A stretch of DNA of 64,000 bases from Salinisphaera sp035690525 (GTDB taxonomy: Bacteria; Pseudomonadota; Gammaproteobacteria; Nevskiales; Salinisphaeraceae). A model generated the notes under the pieces. It searched no databases. It was not told the DNA's origin and worked only from the letters and a program-made list of their open reading frames with translations. This document shows, piece by piece, positions 40,940-50,159 of the stretch (within the stretch, counting starts at the first letter, position 1; every line of letters begins with the position of its first letter). The position numbers and the translations under genes were made by a program. The stretch spans positions 1-64,000 of the forward strand of contig NZ_DASSKM010000178.1 in assembly GCF_035690525.1 (NCBI RefSeq). The letters run 5' to 3'.

Positions 40940-42331
40940 TCAGAGCCCCAGCGCTTCACGCGCCCGGGCCGCGGCGGCGCGGACTTGGGCGGGCGCGGTG
41001 CCGCCGATATGGCTGCGCGCGGCCACCGAGCCTTCCAGCGTGAGCACGTCGTAGATGTCCTCGCCGATCGCGCCCGAGACGGCTTGCAAATCGGCCAGCG
41101 GCATCTCGGCCAAGTCGCAGCCGGCCTCGATCGCGCGCGACACACAGCGGCCGACGATCTCGTGGGCATCACGAAATGCCACCCCGGCCCGCACCAGATA
41201 GTCGGCCAGATCGGTGGCGGTGGAAAAGCCGCGCCGCGCGGCCTCGCGGCAGGCCGCGCGGTGCACGCCGATATGCGGCGCCATATCGGCGAACAGGGCG
41301 ACGCAGGCGCCGACCGTGTCCGCGGTGTCGAACATCGGCACCTTGTCTTCCTGGTTGTCGCGGTTGTAGGCCAGTGGCTGGCCCTTCATCAGCGTGAGCA
41401 GGGCGGTGAGGTGGCCCTGAACACGCGCGCTCTTGCCGCGGGTCAGCTCGGCGACATCCGGGTTTTTCTTTTGCGGCATGATCGAGGAGCCGGTGCAGTA
41501 GCGATCCGGCAGTTCGACGAAATCGAAGGCCGGGCTCATCCACAGGATCAGTTCCTCGGAAAAACGCGACAGATGCATCATGAGGGTGGCGGCGGCGGCG
41601 ACGAACTCGATCGCGAAATCGCGATCCGAGACCGCGTCCAGCGAATTGTCGATCACCCCGTCGAAGCCAAGTTCGGCCGCGACCATTTCGCGGTCGATGG
41701 CAAACGTCGTGCCGGCCAGCGCGGCGGCGCCGAGCGGCAGGACGTTGGCGCGCGCCCGGATCTGGGCCAGCCGCTGGCCGTCGCGCGCCAGCATCGCCTG
41801 CCAGGCCAGCATATGATGGCCGAAAGTCACCGGTTGGGCGACCTGCATATGGGTGAAGCCGGGCATGACGGTGTCGGCCTCGCGCTCGGCCAGATCGATC
41901 AGCCCCGCGCGCAGCCGGTTTACCTCGACCATCAGATCGTCGAGCGTATCGCGCAGCCACAGGCGTACGTCGGTGGCGACCTGATCGTTGCGGGATCTGG
42001 CCGTGTGCAGTTTTTTGCCGAGGGCGCCGATGTCCTCGGTCAGCCGGGCCTCGATGTTCATGTGCACGTCTTCCAGCGCGCCGTCCCAATCGAACTCGCC
42101 GGCGGCGATACGGGTTTCGATGGCCCGTAGCCCGGTCTCGATCCGGGTGAACTCTTCCGCGGTGAGCACGCCGATGGCCGAAAGCATGCGCGCATGCGCG
42201 ATCGAGCCGGCGATGTCGTAAGGCGCCAGCCTTGTTTCGAACGAGACCGATTCGGTGAACGCGGCCACCCGGGCATCCGGGCCTTCGGCGAAACGCCCGC
42301 CCCAGGTCTGATGACTCGACTGCGTGCTCAT
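40940..42331 (-). CDS. argH: Argininosuccinate lyase
   Basis: A 463-residue enzyme that splits argininosuccinate into arginine and fumarate, the last step of arginine synthesis. 'TWGGRFAEGPDARVAAFTES' opens the protein, and the fumarase-superfamily signature 'GSSIMPQKKNPDVAEL' carries the catalytic serine. 'HTARSRNDQVATDVRLW' and 'MPGFTHMQVAQPVTFGHHMLAW' are diagnostic. The ATG at 42329-42331 follows an AGGAA ribosome binding site. It is divergent from algZ, as in Pseudomonas. The cassette array now abuts its 3' end. Confidence 0.96.
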   Translation of the reverse strand: MSTQSSHQTWGGRFAEGPDARVAAFTESVSFETRLAPYDIAGSIAHARMLSAIGVLTAEEFTRIETGLRAIETRIAAGEFDWDGALEDVHMNIEARLTEDIGALGKKLHTARSRNDQVATDVRLWLRDTLDDLMVEVNRLRAGLIDLAEREADTVMPGFTHMQVAQPVTFGHHMLAWQAMLARDGQRLAQIRARANVLPLGAAALAGTTFAIDREMVAAELGFDGVIDNSLDAVSDRDFAIEFVAAAATLMMHLSRFSEELILWMSPAFDFVELPDRYCTGSSIMPQKKNPDVAELTRGKSARVQGHLTALLTLMKGQPLAYNRDNQEDKVPMFDTADTVGACVALFADMAPHIGVHRAACREAARRGFSTATDLADYLVRAGVAFRDAHEIVGRCVSRAIEAGCDLAEMPLADLQAVSGAIGEDIYDVLTLEGSVAARSHIGGTAPAQVRAAAARAREALGL

Positions 42332-42397
42332 TTCCTGGCTCCGGTGATGTGGGTGGCCGTCCGCGCGTGGCCGGCGCGCGAGTATAGCAATGCCTGC

Positions 42398-42490
42398 GAT
42401 GCGCACCCCGGGCGCGCGGGCCAGGGGCCAATAGCCGTATGCGCTATGCCCTCGGTCTGATGCGCACCCCGGGCGCGCGGGCCAGGGGCC
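42398..42490. repeat. 32-bp perfect direct repeat between argH and algZ
   Basis: GATGCGCACCCCGGGCGCGC... occurs at 42398-42429 and again, identical over 32 bp, at 42459-42490, with 29 bp between. Each unit contains CCCCGGGCGCGCGGG. It sits in the 205-bp space between the argH and algZ starts and is either a recent duplication or a pair of regulator sites. Confidence 0.75.
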
Positions 42491-42536
42491 GGTCCGAACT
42501 TGACGCCATGGCGTTACTGTTCAAAAACTGTCGCTC

Positions 42537-43592
42537 ATGTCCGAGTCCGATCGACCGACCGCCATCCTGCCGGATTTCTGCACCGGTGCGCGTGTTTTGC
42601 GGGTTCTGGTCGTCTGCGAGGCGGTGGCCGTCGTGCTCGCGCTCGGCAGTTCGATGTCCGGCGGTCTCTGGCAGCGGCTGTTTCTGCTCTCGGTTTATGT
42701 GCAGTGGATCGGCGTCTGCAGCGCGACCGTGCTGTGCCTGATCCGTCGTCACGCGGCCCGGCTGAACACGCGCGCCGTGGTCGCGCTGTCTTACCTTGGT
42801 TTGTTGCTGGTGACCTACGCGGTCACCGAGATCATCTTCGCCGCCGGGCGCTTCGCCGGTTTCGGCCTGATTATCGAAAATAGCAGCCAGGGGGCGTTCG
42901 TGGCGCGCAGCGTGGGGATCTGCGCGGTGGTCGCCGCGCTAGCGCTGCGCTATTTCTGGTTGCGCGCGTCCTGGGCGGCGCACGCCGAGGTCGAAATGCG
43001 CGCTCGGCTGGAAGCGCTGCAGGCCCGCATCGAGCCCCATTTTTTGTTCAACACGCTCAACAGCGTGGCCGCGCTGATCGCGGTGCGGCCGGCGGACGCC
43101 GAGACCGCGCTCGAGGATTTGTCGACGCTGCTGCGCGCGCGTCTGAATACCGACAGCCCGACCGCGATCCGGCTGGCCGAGGAAATGCGTCTGGTCGAGG
43201 CTTATGTCCGGATCGAGAAGCTGCGTCTGGGCGATCGGCTGGTTATGGAGGTCGATCTGTCGGACGGCGCGCGCGAGTGCCGGCTGCCGTCGCTGTGCCT
43301 GCAGCCGTTGGTCGAGAACGCGATCGGTCACGGCGTCGCGCGGCTGCCCGACGGCGGCACCGTGCGGGTGCGCGCCTGGGCCGCCGATCGCGCCCTGTTC
43401 GCCGAGGTGCGCAACCCGGTGGCCGCGCGCGCCGGACGGGCCCCCGGGCACCGCCAGGCGGTGACGAATATACGGCGCCGGTTGGCGCTGGCCTACGCCG
43501 GCGCGGCCCGGCTCGATTTCACGCATGACGAAACCTGGTTCACGGTAACGCTCCAGTTGCCACAGCAAGACCAGGAAGACGCACCGATATGA
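42537..43592 (+). CDS. algZ: AlgZ/FimS-type sensor histidine kinase (LytS family)
   Basis: A 351-residue inner-membrane protein with four predicted membrane helices (about 18-150) and a cytoplasmic His_kinase domain of the LytS type: 'LEALQARIEPHFLFNTLNSVAALI' with the phosphoacceptor His, 'RLAEEMRLVEAYVRIEKLRLGDRL' and 'CLQPLVENAIGHG'. It lacks a standard G2 box, as is usual in AlgZ. In Pseudomonas AlgZ/FimS works with AlgR on alginate, type IV pili and virulence. It overlaps algR by 4 bp. A short 5' repeat pair precedes it. Confidence 0.92.
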   Translation: MSESDRPTAILPDFCTGARVLRVLVVCEAVAVVLALGSSMSGGLWQRLFLLSVYVQWIGVCSATVLCLIRRHAARLNTRAVVALSYLGLLLVTYAVTEIIFAAGRFAGFGLIIENSSQGAFVARSVGICAVVAALALRYFWLRASWAAHAEVEMRARLEALQARIEPHFLFNTLNSVAALIAVRPADAETALEDLSTLLRARLNTDSPTAIRLAEEMRLVEAYVRIEKLRLGDRLVMEVDLSDGARECRLPSLCLQPLVENAIGHGVARLPDGGTVRVRAWAADRALFAEVRNPVAARAGRAPGHRQAVTNIRRRLALAYAGAARLDFTHDETWFTVTLQLPQQDQEDAPI

Positions 43593-44320
43593 ATGTCATG
43601 ATCGTCGACGACGAACCGCTCGCCCGTGAGCGGCTGCGCCGCATGATCGAGACTTTCCCCGGCTACGCCGTGGTCGGCGAGGCCGCCGAGGGCCGGGTCG
43701 CGGTCGAGCGCGCGGCCGAACTGGCGCCCGATGCGGTACTGCTGGATGTGCATATGCCGGGGGTCGATGGCCTGCAGGTGGCCCGCGAACTGGCGGGCGC
43801 GGATTTGCCGCCGGCCGTGATCTTCATTACCGCGCACAGCGAGCACGCGTTGTCGGCGCACAACAGCCAGGCCGACGGCTATCTACTCAAACCGGTGCGG
43901 CGCGACGATCTGGCGGCCGCGCTCGTCCGCGCCCGCCAGCCCAGCCGCGCCCAATACGCCGCGCTGGCCGGGCATTCGGACGACGGCGGGCCGGTGGGCT
44001 ATGTCAGTGCGCGCACCCGCGACGGCATCGAGCGCGTGGCGATTCGCGATATTCTGTATTTCTGGGCCGATCAGAAATACACCTCGGTGTTTCATCTGCA
44101 CGGCGAACTGCTGATCGAGCAGTCGCTGGCCACGCTGGAACAGTCGCTGTCGAAGTCGTTCATGCGGGTGCATCGCAAGGCGCTGGTCGCCCGCGCGCAG
44201 GTCACCGGGCTCAAATACAATAGCGACGGCAGCGCCTGTTTGACTCTGCGTCATGTCCGGACCACGGTGCCGGTTTCGCGGCGCCGCCTGACCGAGGTGC
44301 GGGCGTTGCTCGATTCCTGA
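43589..44320 (+). CDS. algR: AlgR-type LytTR response regulator
   Basis: A 243-residue regulator: receiver domain with 'IVDDEPLARERLRRMIE', phosphoacceptor D53 in 'VLLDVHMPGVDG' and 'DGYLLKPVRRDDL', then a C-terminal LytTR DNA-binding domain ('YVSARTRDGIERVAIRDILYFWADQKYTSVF', 'SFMRVHRKALVARAQVTGL'). The pair with AlgZ is fused by a 4-bp gene overlap. The order algZ-algR-hemC is conserved in Pseudomonas. It starts at ATG 43589. Confidence 0.94.
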   Translation: MNVMIVDDEPLARERLRRMIETFPGYAVVGEAAEGRVAVERAAELAPDAVLLDVHMPGVDGLQVARELAGADLPPAVIFITAHSEHALSAHNSQADGYLLKPVRRDDLAAALVRARQPSRAQYAALAGHSDDGGPVGYVSARTRDGIERVAIRDILYFWADQKYTSVFHLHGELLIEQSLATLEQSLSKSFMRVHRKALVARAQVTGLKYNSDGSACLTLRHVRTTVPVSRRRLTEVRALLDS

Positions 44321-44357
44321 TCTTTGCCGCAAGGCGACCCTTCGCGAGCCATCGTTA

Positions 44358-45278
44358 ATGCTCAAGACCCTGCGTATCGCCACCCGCCAGTCCGAGCTCG
44401 CGCTCTGGCAGGCCCGCCATGTTCAGGCGCGCCTGGCGGTAGCGTTGCCCGAGACCGACGTCGAATTGTTGCCGATCCGCACCGAGGGCGACCGGATCAC
44501 CGACCGGCCGCTGTCGGCTATCGGCGGCAAAGGATTGTTTTTAAAAGAACTCGAGGCCGCGATGGCAAACGGCGAGGCCGATCTCGCGGTGCATTCGATG
44601 AAGGACGTGCCGGCCGAGCTGCCGCGTGGATTCGCGCTGCCGGTGGTGCTCGCGCCGGCCAGTCCGCTCGATGCCTTCGTCGCCAACCACTACGACACGC
44701 CCGCGGCCATGCCGGCCGGCGCGATCGTGGGCACATCGAGCCTGCGGCGCGCGGCCATGATCAAACATCTGCGGCCGGATCTGGAAATCAGGAACTTGCG
44801 CGGCAATGTGCAGACCCGGCTGGCCAAGCTGGACGCCGGCGATTACGACGCCATTCTGCTGGCCTGCGCCGGTCTTGAACGGCTCGAACTGGCCGCGCGT
44901 ATCCGTTGCGAGCTGACCCCCGAGCAGAGTCTGCCGGCGATCGGCCAGGGCGTGCTCGGCATCGAGATCCGCGTCGACGACAGCGCGACGGCGGCCGCGG
45001 TCGCCGCACTGGACGACGAATACACCCATATCCGCATCGATGCCGAGCGCGCCGTGAACCGCCGGCTCGAGGGCAGCTGCCACCTGCCGATCGCCGCGCA
45101 CGCCACGCACGACGGGGTGACGCTGCGGCTCTGCGCCTGCGTCGGCCGCCCGGACGGCACGCAAATGGTCCGCGACGAAATCAGCGGCCCGGTGGACGAG
45201 GCCGCCGAACTCGGCCACGCGCTGGCCGAACGCCTGTTGGTCGCCGGCGCCGACCGGATATTGGCGGATCTGGGTTGA
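44358..45278 (+). CDS. hemC: Hydroxymethylbilane synthase (porphobilinogen deaminase)
   Basis: A 306-residue cytosolic enzyme that joins four porphobilinogens into hydroxymethylbilane on the haem path. 'LRIATRQSELALWQARHV' is at the N-terminus; 'GGKGLFLKELEAAMANGEADLAVHSMKDVP' and 'VGTSSLRR' form the active site. C241 in 'LEGSCHLPIAAHA' carries the dipyrromethane cofactor. Length is normal. It begins 37 bp after algR and opens hemCDXY. Confidence 0.96.
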   Translation: MLKTLRIATRQSELALWQARHVQARLAVALPETDVELLPIRTEGDRITDRPLSAIGGKGLFLKELEAAMANGEADLAVHSMKDVPAELPRGFALPVVLAPASPLDAFVANHYDTPAAMPAGAIVGTSSLRRAAMIKHLRPDLEIRNLRGNVQTRLAKLDAGDYDAILLACAGLERLELAARIRCELTPEQSLPAIGQGVLGIEIRVDDSATAAAVAALDDEYTHIRIDAERAVNRRLEGSCHLPIAAHATHDGVTLRLCACVGRPDGTQMVRDEISGPVDEAAELGHALAERLLVAGADRILADLG

Positions 45279-45332
45279 CCTGGTGGCCTGGGTTAACCTG
45301 ACGGACCTGGGCTGAGCAATTTTCCGCACGTC

Positions 45333-46100
45333 ATGCCGAGACCCGATCTGACCGACGCCACCGTTTGGCTGACGCGCCCGATCGCTCAGGCCGAGGATTG
45401 GCGCGCGGCGCTGACGGCCGCCGGCGCGCGGGTCTGGCTCGAACCGCTGCTCATCATCGAAGCGCCCGACGACGAGGCGGCCGCGGCCGCCGCCCTGGAT
45501 AGCGCCGAAGCCGCCGACATCGTGATCGCGACCTCGGCCAATGCGGTGGCCGCCGCGGCGCGCCTGCGTCCGCGGTGGGCGCCGCGGGGCCGGCTGATCG
45601 CGGTCGGCGGGGCGAGCGCGGATGCGCTTGCCGACTACACCGGCCGCCCGGTCGCCACGCCGGCGCGTTCGGACACGGAAGGGCTGGTCGCCATGAGCGC
45701 GCTGGCGAGCGTTGCCGGGCGCCGTGTCGCGTTGCTGGCCGGCCACGGCGGCCGTCAGGCGCTGGCCCAAACGTTGATCGGGCGCGGCGCGCGCCTCGAC
45801 AAAATCGCGCTCTATCGGCGCGCGCCGGCGCCGATCGCGGCCGATCGCCTGGACGGCCTGCTGGCCGCGGACGCGGTGATTGTAACCAGCGTCGAGGCTT
45901 GGCGCCGTCTCGCCGCGCTCACCGCGGGCGCGCGCCGCGCGCGGTTGCGCCGGCTGCGGTTGGTGGCCGCCAGCCAGCGTGTGGTACAACAAGCCGGCTG
46001 CGACGTTGATTGGTCGGTGGAACCGATCGTAATCGAACGCATGGATGCGACGGGCGCAGTGGCCGCGCTGGACCGCGTCTGGCCGGTCCGTGGACAATAG
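45333..46100 (+). CDS. hemD: Uroporphyrinogen-III synthase
   Basis: A 255-residue enzyme that closes hydroxymethylbilane with ring-D inversion. The sequence is weakly conserved in the family, but 'VWLTRPIAQAEDWRAALTAAGARVWLEPLLIIEAP', 'ADIVIATSANAVAAAARLRP' and 'GRRVALLAGHGGRQALAQTL' match it, as does its place between hemC and hemX. Start ATG 45333 is 54 bp after hemC; the short spacer contains a repeated GACCTGG motif. Confidence 0.9.
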   Translation: MPRPDLTDATVWLTRPIAQAEDWRAALTAAGARVWLEPLLIIEAPDDEAAAAAALDSAEAADIVIATSANAVAAAARLRPRWAPRGRLIAVGGASADALADYTGRPVATPARSDTEGLVAMSALASVAGRRVALLAGHGGRQALAQTLIGRGARLDKIALYRRAPAPIAADRLDGLLAADAVIVTSVEAWRRLAALTAGARRARLRRLRLVAASQRVVQQAGCDVDWSVEPIVIERMDATGAVAALDRVWPVRGQ

Positions 46101-46133
46101 GGGCCATCGACACCGGGGGATAGCCGCCATCTT

Positions 46134-48080
46134 ATGAGCCAAGACAAGCGCGACAAGAACAACGCCGATCGATCCTCGTCGTCCAGCAGCAACGACAAGC
46201 ACGCGTCGGGCGGCGAAAAATCGCCGGATAAGTCCAGATCGAGCCCCGCTGCCGCGGGCCGGTCCGGCGATGCCGGCGCGAAGCCGTTGGGCGCGTCCCC
46301 GTCGGCATCGGACTCGGCGAAGAGCCGGAACGCCGGCGACAAGCCCGATTCCGACAAGCGCCAAGCGGCGTCCGGCGAGCAACCGTCCGCCGTCGGGTCG
46401 AGCAAGACCGCCGACCGCGCGTCCGGTGCCCCCCGGCAAAGTGGCGCCGGCACGGCCGGGGGCGACAAGAACAAGCCGTCCCCGGCCGGCGCCCCGTCGT
46501 CGAGCGGCACCGGCAGCGCCGCTTCGACCGGGGGCAAGGACAACGCCCGGAGCGGCGGCGCCGGTCAGCACAGCGCCGGAAACAAGGGCGGCGCGCCGGC
46601 CTCGGCGACGGGCCAACGCCCCGGCGCGGGTGGTGCGGATACGCGGCCCGCTGTCGGCGGCACGAGCGCGGACCCGAAATCCGCGGCATCGAGTTCGAGC
46701 AGCGCGACCTCGTCGAAGACTAGCGCATCGGCCGGCAAGAGCGCGGCCGCCAGCAGCGCGACGCCCACCCGCACGTCCGGCCAAGGTTCGAGCGGCGGCG
46801 GTCGCTCCGGGGCGAGCCCCTCGGGTCCGCGCGGCGGCGGCAAGAAACGGCCGGTCGGCCTCGTGTTGGCGGTCGTCGCGCTGATCATCGCGATCGCCGC
46901 GGCGGCCGCGACCGGGTATCTGTGGTATCGCGGCCAGCAGCGCATCGCCGCGCTGGGTTCGCGTGTCGACACGGTCGAAAAAGCGCTGCAGAACAATGTC
47001 CAGAAAGTGGTCCTGCCTAAGCTGTCGGACATGCGCAAGCGGATGGACCAATTCTCGCAGCGCACCGACCGGCTTTCCCAGGCGCTGGATCAGCGCAAGC
47101 AGCAGATCGCGCAACTGCAGCAGACCATCCGGCAAGTACAGCGACAAAACACGCAGCTTTCCGACCAACTCGGCGGCGGTCACGAGCGCTTCGTCGAGCA
47201 GCGCATCGCCTTGTTGCTGGAAGCGGCCAACCAACGTCTGCAGGTCGAACGCGACCCGCACGGCGCTGTCCAGGCGCTGAAGCTGGCAGACAAAGTGATC
47301 GCCAAGAGCGGCAATCCGGAACTGCATCCGGTACGCGCCCGAATCGCCGATGAGATCGCCGCGCTCAAGGCGTTGCCGAACCCGGACATCGAAGGGCTCT
47401 CGCTCAAGCTCGCCAGCGTGATCGAGCAGGTGCCCAAGCTGCCGGTGAAGTCGGACGTACCCTCGAACTATCAGTCCGGGAACGGCTCGAACTCGGCAAA
47501 CGGCCCGTCCGAAAACAACCATGGTAACGACGACAACGGCGGCATGGTCGAATTCGCGGGCGTGACGCTAGCCAAGAAATGGCATCAGTTCGTCGATTCG
47601 ATCGGCGATGCGCTGTCGCAGATGGTAACCATCCGGCGGGCCAACGGCACCGAGAACGCGCCGGCCCTGATGGCGCCGGATCAGGCGTATTTTCTGGTGC
47701 AGAATCTCCAGCTGCAGCTGCGTACCGCGCGGCTGGCGTTGTTGGGCGGCAACGCGCAGACCTATCACGACGCGCTGTCCGCGGCGCGCAATTGGGTGCA
47801 GAAGTATTTCGACACCGGGGATCCGCGCGTGTCGGCGGTACTGGACGATTTGTCCCAGCTGTCGCACGTCAAACTCGACTGGCAGGCGCCCGATCTGTCG
47901 GCCAGCCTGAAGACGCTGCGCCGGATCATGGATCGCGACGATCAGGCCAATGCCGGCACTACCGCGTCCGGCTCCGGCGGTAACGGGGTCTCGGCCGGCA
48001 GCGCGGGCGGTTCCAAGCAAAACGGTTCGACCCGCGGCGGCTCGACCGACAACAGCGCTTCCGCGGCGGGGAATTCGTGA
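46134..48080 (+). CDS. hemX: HemX-like membrane protein with very long disordered N-terminus
   Basis: A 648-residue protein. The first ~237 residues are low-complexity Ser, Ala, Gly, Lys and Asp ('SSSSSNDKHASGGEKSPDKS' and similar); one membrane helix follows (about 243-264, 'VLAVVALIIAIAAAAATGYLWY'), then a coiled coil (about 270-345) and the periplasmic HemX domain ('RIALLLEAANQRLQVERDPHGAVQALKLADKVIAKSGNPELHPVR'). It ends in another Ser/Gly-rich tail. HemX is often misannotated as uroporphyrinogen-III methyltransferase, but no methyltransferase motif is present. The cytoplasmic N-extension is much longer than in E. coli or Pseudomonas HemX. It overlaps hemY by 4 bp. Confidence 0.88.
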   Translation: MSQDKRDKNNADRSSSSSSNDKHASGGEKSPDKSRSSPAAAGRSGDAGAKPLGASPSASDSAKSRNAGDKPDSDKRQAASGEQPSAVGSSKTADRASGAPRQSGAGTAGGDKNKPSPAGAPSSSGTGSAASTGGKDNARSGGAGQHSAGNKGGAPASATGQRPGAGGADTRPAVGGTSADPKSAASSSSSATSSKTSASAGKSAAASSATPTRTSGQGSSGGGRSGASPSGPRGGGKKRPVGLVLAVVALIIAIAAAAATGYLWYRGQQRIAALGSRVDTVEKALQNNVQKVVLPKLSDMRKRMDQFSQRTDRLSQALDQRKQQIAQLQQTIRQVQRQNTQLSDQLGGGHERFVEQRIALLLEAANQRLQVERDPHGAVQALKLADKVIAKSGNPELHPVRARIADEIAALKALPNPDIEGLSLKLASVIEQVPKLPVKSDVPSNYQSGNGSNSANGPSENNHGNDDNGGMVEFAGVTLAKKWHQFVDSIGDALSQMVTIRRANGTENAPALMAPDQAYFLVQNLQLQLRTARLALLGGNAQTYHDALSAARNWVQKYFDTGDPRVSAVLDDLSQLSHVKLDWQAPDLSASLKTLRRIMDRDDQANAGTTASGSGGNGVSAGSAGGSKQNGSTRGGSTDNSASAAGNS

Positions 48081-49261
48081 TGCGCCGCCTGCTGCTCGCT
48101 TTCTTCATCTTCATTCTGCTCGGCATTCTGCTGTCGCTGGTGTTCCGGCAGCACCAGGGTTATGTGCTGATTTCATTCAACGGCTGGCAGATCGAAACCT
48201 CGGTGCTGTTCGCCTGCGCCGCCGTGTTGCTCGGGTTGTGGGTGCTGGCCCTGGCTTGGCGAATTCTGGTTACGCTGGTGTTCGCGCCGCGCAACATCCG
48301 CGGCTTTGTCGGCCGGCGACGCCAGCGCAAGGCGCGCCGTTCGCTGTATACCGGTCTCGAACACATGGCCGAGGCGCGCTGGGCGTTGGCCGAGGCCGAT
48401 TTGCAGGCGCTGGCCGAGTCCAACGAGGCGCCCGGCCTGAATCATCTGTTTTCCGCGCGCGCCGCGCAGTATCAGCAACATCTCGGCGATCGCGACCGCT
48501 ATCTGCAAAAGGCGGCCTCGCGCAAGTCGATCAGCGAACTGGCGGTGCTGCTCACCCAGGCCGAGCTGCAGATCGCGGCCGGCCAGACCGCTGAGGCCCA
48601 GGCCACGCTGGCGCGCCTGCACGATCTGCAGCCGCGTCATCCGTGGGTGCTGCGTTTGTATGCCGAGCACGCGATGGCCTGCGGCGACTATGCACGGGTG
48701 GATCAACTACTGCCCGAACTGAGCAAGCACGCGGCGCTGTCCGCGTCGCGGGTGCGTGAGATGTCGGTCGCGGCTTATCAGCACCGGTTATCGCAGCAGC
48801 GCGATGTCGGCGGCCTGACCACGACCTGGCGGCACATGCCCAAGGAACTGCGTCGCGACCCCGAGATCCTGCGCCACTACGCGCTGTGCCTGAAACGCGG
48901 GCGCGCGGACGACGAGGCGGCCAACGTGATCCGCAATGCGCTGAAAAAACAGTGGGTGGCTCCGTTGGCATTGATTTTCGGCGATTTCAAATGCAGCGAT
49001 CGGACCGAACAACTCGCCACCGTCGAGGAATGGATCAAGATTCACGGCCGTGAGCCGGAGTTGATGCTGATTGCGGGCCGGTTGTGTCTGCGTAATCACC
49101 TCTGGGGCCGGGCGCGCAGCTACTTCGAGGCCGCCGCCCAGGCCGAGCGAACGCGCGCCGATGCGCTGCTCGGACTCGGCCACCTGTTCGAGCAGATCAA
49201 CGAGGCCGATCAGGCTCGCGCGGCTTATCGGCGCGGGCTGGAGCTGCGCGCTTCGCAATGA
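48077..49261 (+). CDS. hemY: HemY-type TPR membrane protein
   Basis: A 394-residue protein with two N-terminal membrane helices (about 4-24 and 37-62) and tetratricopeptide-like helical repeats ('EHMAEARWALAEADLQALAESNEAPGL', 'YFEAAAQAERTRADALLGLGHLFEQINEADQARAAYRRGLEL'). This is the proteobacterial HemY of the hemCDXY operon, not the Gram-positive protoporphyrinogen oxidase of the same name. It is thought to help organise haem enzymes at the membrane. The start lies within the end of hemX. Confidence 0.92.
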   Translation: MMRRLLLAFFIFILLGILLSLVFRQHQGYVLISFNGWQIETSVLFACAAVLLGLWVLALAWRILVTLVFAPRNIRGFVGRRRQRKARRSLYTGLEHMAEARWALAEADLQALAESNEAPGLNHLFSARAAQYQQHLGDRDRYLQKAASRKSISELAVLLTQAELQIAAGQTAEAQATLARLHDLQPRHPWVLRLYAEHAMACGDYARVDQLLPELSKHAALSASRVREMSVAAYQHRLSQQRDVGGLTTTWRHMPKELRRDPEILRHYALCLKRGRADDEAANVIRNALKKQWVAPLALIFGDFKCSDRTEQLATVEEWIKIHGREPELMLIAGRLCLRNHLWGRARSYFEAAAQAERTRADALLGLGHLFEQINEADQARAAYRRGLELRASQ

Positions 49262-49280
49262 AGCGCGCTCCGGCGCGGTC

Positions 49281-50159
49281 ATGACGGTCGAGGTATCCAC
49301 CGTCATCGTGGGCTGCGGCGATACCGGCGTGCGGATCGCCGCGCGCGCCGTCGCGGCCGGCGAAACGGTGCTCGGTATCGTCCGCGGCGAGGATTCGGCC
49401 GCGCGCCTGCGCTCGGTTGGCGGCCGGTCGCGCCGTATCGATCTCGATGGGCCGGTGGGCGACCTGCCGGCCTGCCGACGGCTCGTCTACAGCGCGCCGC
49501 CGGCGCGCGCGCAAGCTACCGACGCGCGCATGGCGCGCGTGCTCGAGGCCATGCCGGGCGTGCCGGCCCACGTAGTTTATATCAGCACCAGCGGCGTCTA
49601 CGGCGACTGCGGTGGCGACTGGGTCGACGAAGCCCGGCCGGTGGCGCCGGATACGGACCGGGCCAAACGCCGGGTGGACGCCGAGCGGCGGATCATGGGC
49701 TGGGCCCGGCATGCGGTGGTCCTGCGCGCGCCCGGCATCTATGGCCCGGGCCGGCTGACGCTGGATCGCGTGCGCGCCGGCGAGCCGGTGCTCGCCGATC
49801 GCGCCGGCGGCTGGACCAATCGCGTGCACGTGGACGATTTGGCCGGCATCGCCTGGCATATGGCGACCGAGCCGCCGCCGCATGCCATCTACAACGCCTG
49901 CGACGGGGTGCCGACGCGGCGCGAAGCTTATTACGACACGTTGGCCGAGCTGCTTGGCGTGGCCGCGCCGCCCCGGATCGACTGGGCCGAGGCGCGCCAA
50001 CGGTTTTCGGCCATGCGGTTGTCGTTTCTCGCCGAATCGCGCCGTTTATCCAATGCGCGGCTGTTGGCCGATACCCGTTATCGGCTGGTGTTTCCCGACT
50101 ATCGCGACGGCATCCTGGCCAGTCTGCGCGGCGATCCGGTGCTGGCGCCGGGCTACTGA
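49281..50159 (+). CDS. NAD-dependent epimerase/dehydratase-like SDR (YeeZ type)
   Basis: A 292-residue extended SDR. 'TVIVGCGDTGVRIAARAVAAGETVLGIVR' is the cofactor fold (GCGDTG in place of GxxGxxG), 'YISTSGVYGDCGGDWVDE' has the catalytic-type Ser and Tyr, followed by 'LRAPGIYGPGRLTLDRVRAGEPVL' and 'NRVHVDDLAGIAWHM'. This is the YeeZ/YbjT-like group of unknown substrate. ATG at 49281 is preceded by 'cggtc', no strong ribosome binding site. Because it follows hemY by 19 bp, it is probably the last gene of the hem operon transcript. Its stop codon overlaps the first base of a dispersed repeat. Confidence 0.85.
   Translation: MTVEVSTVIVGCGDTGVRIAARAVAAGETVLGIVRGEDSAARLRSVGGRSRRIDLDGPVGDLPACRRLVYSAPPARAQATDARMARVLEAMPGVPAHVVYISTSGVYGDCGGDWVDEARPVAPDTDRAKRRVDAERRIMGWARHAVVLRAPGIYGPGRLTLDRVRAGEPVLADRAGGWTNRVHVDDLAGIAWHMATEPPPHAIYNACDGVPTRREAYYDTLAELLGVAAPPRIDWAEARQRFSAMRLSFLAESRRLSNARLLADTRYRLVFPDYRDGILASLRGDPVLAPGY

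Noticed and set aside
38173..40940. Integron integrase, attI site or cassette promoter
   Set aside because: No IntI-like tyrosine recombinase motifs on either strand and no typical attI/Pc sequence before site A, so I call the array integrase-less rather than a full integron.
44541..47522. A 993-codon open frame antisense to hemC, hemD and hemX, and similar long antisense frames at 5184-6869, 22892-24814, 58378-60222 and 728-2119
   Set aside because: They lie opposite genes with complete family motifs; their products are Arg/Gly/His-rich with no domain. Long antisense frames are expected in very GC-rich DNA.
46134..48080. Uroporphyrinogen-III C-methyltransferase (the usual automatic name for HemX)
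   Set aside because: No SAM-binding methyltransferase motif is present; membrane helix, coiled coil and operon position identify HemX.
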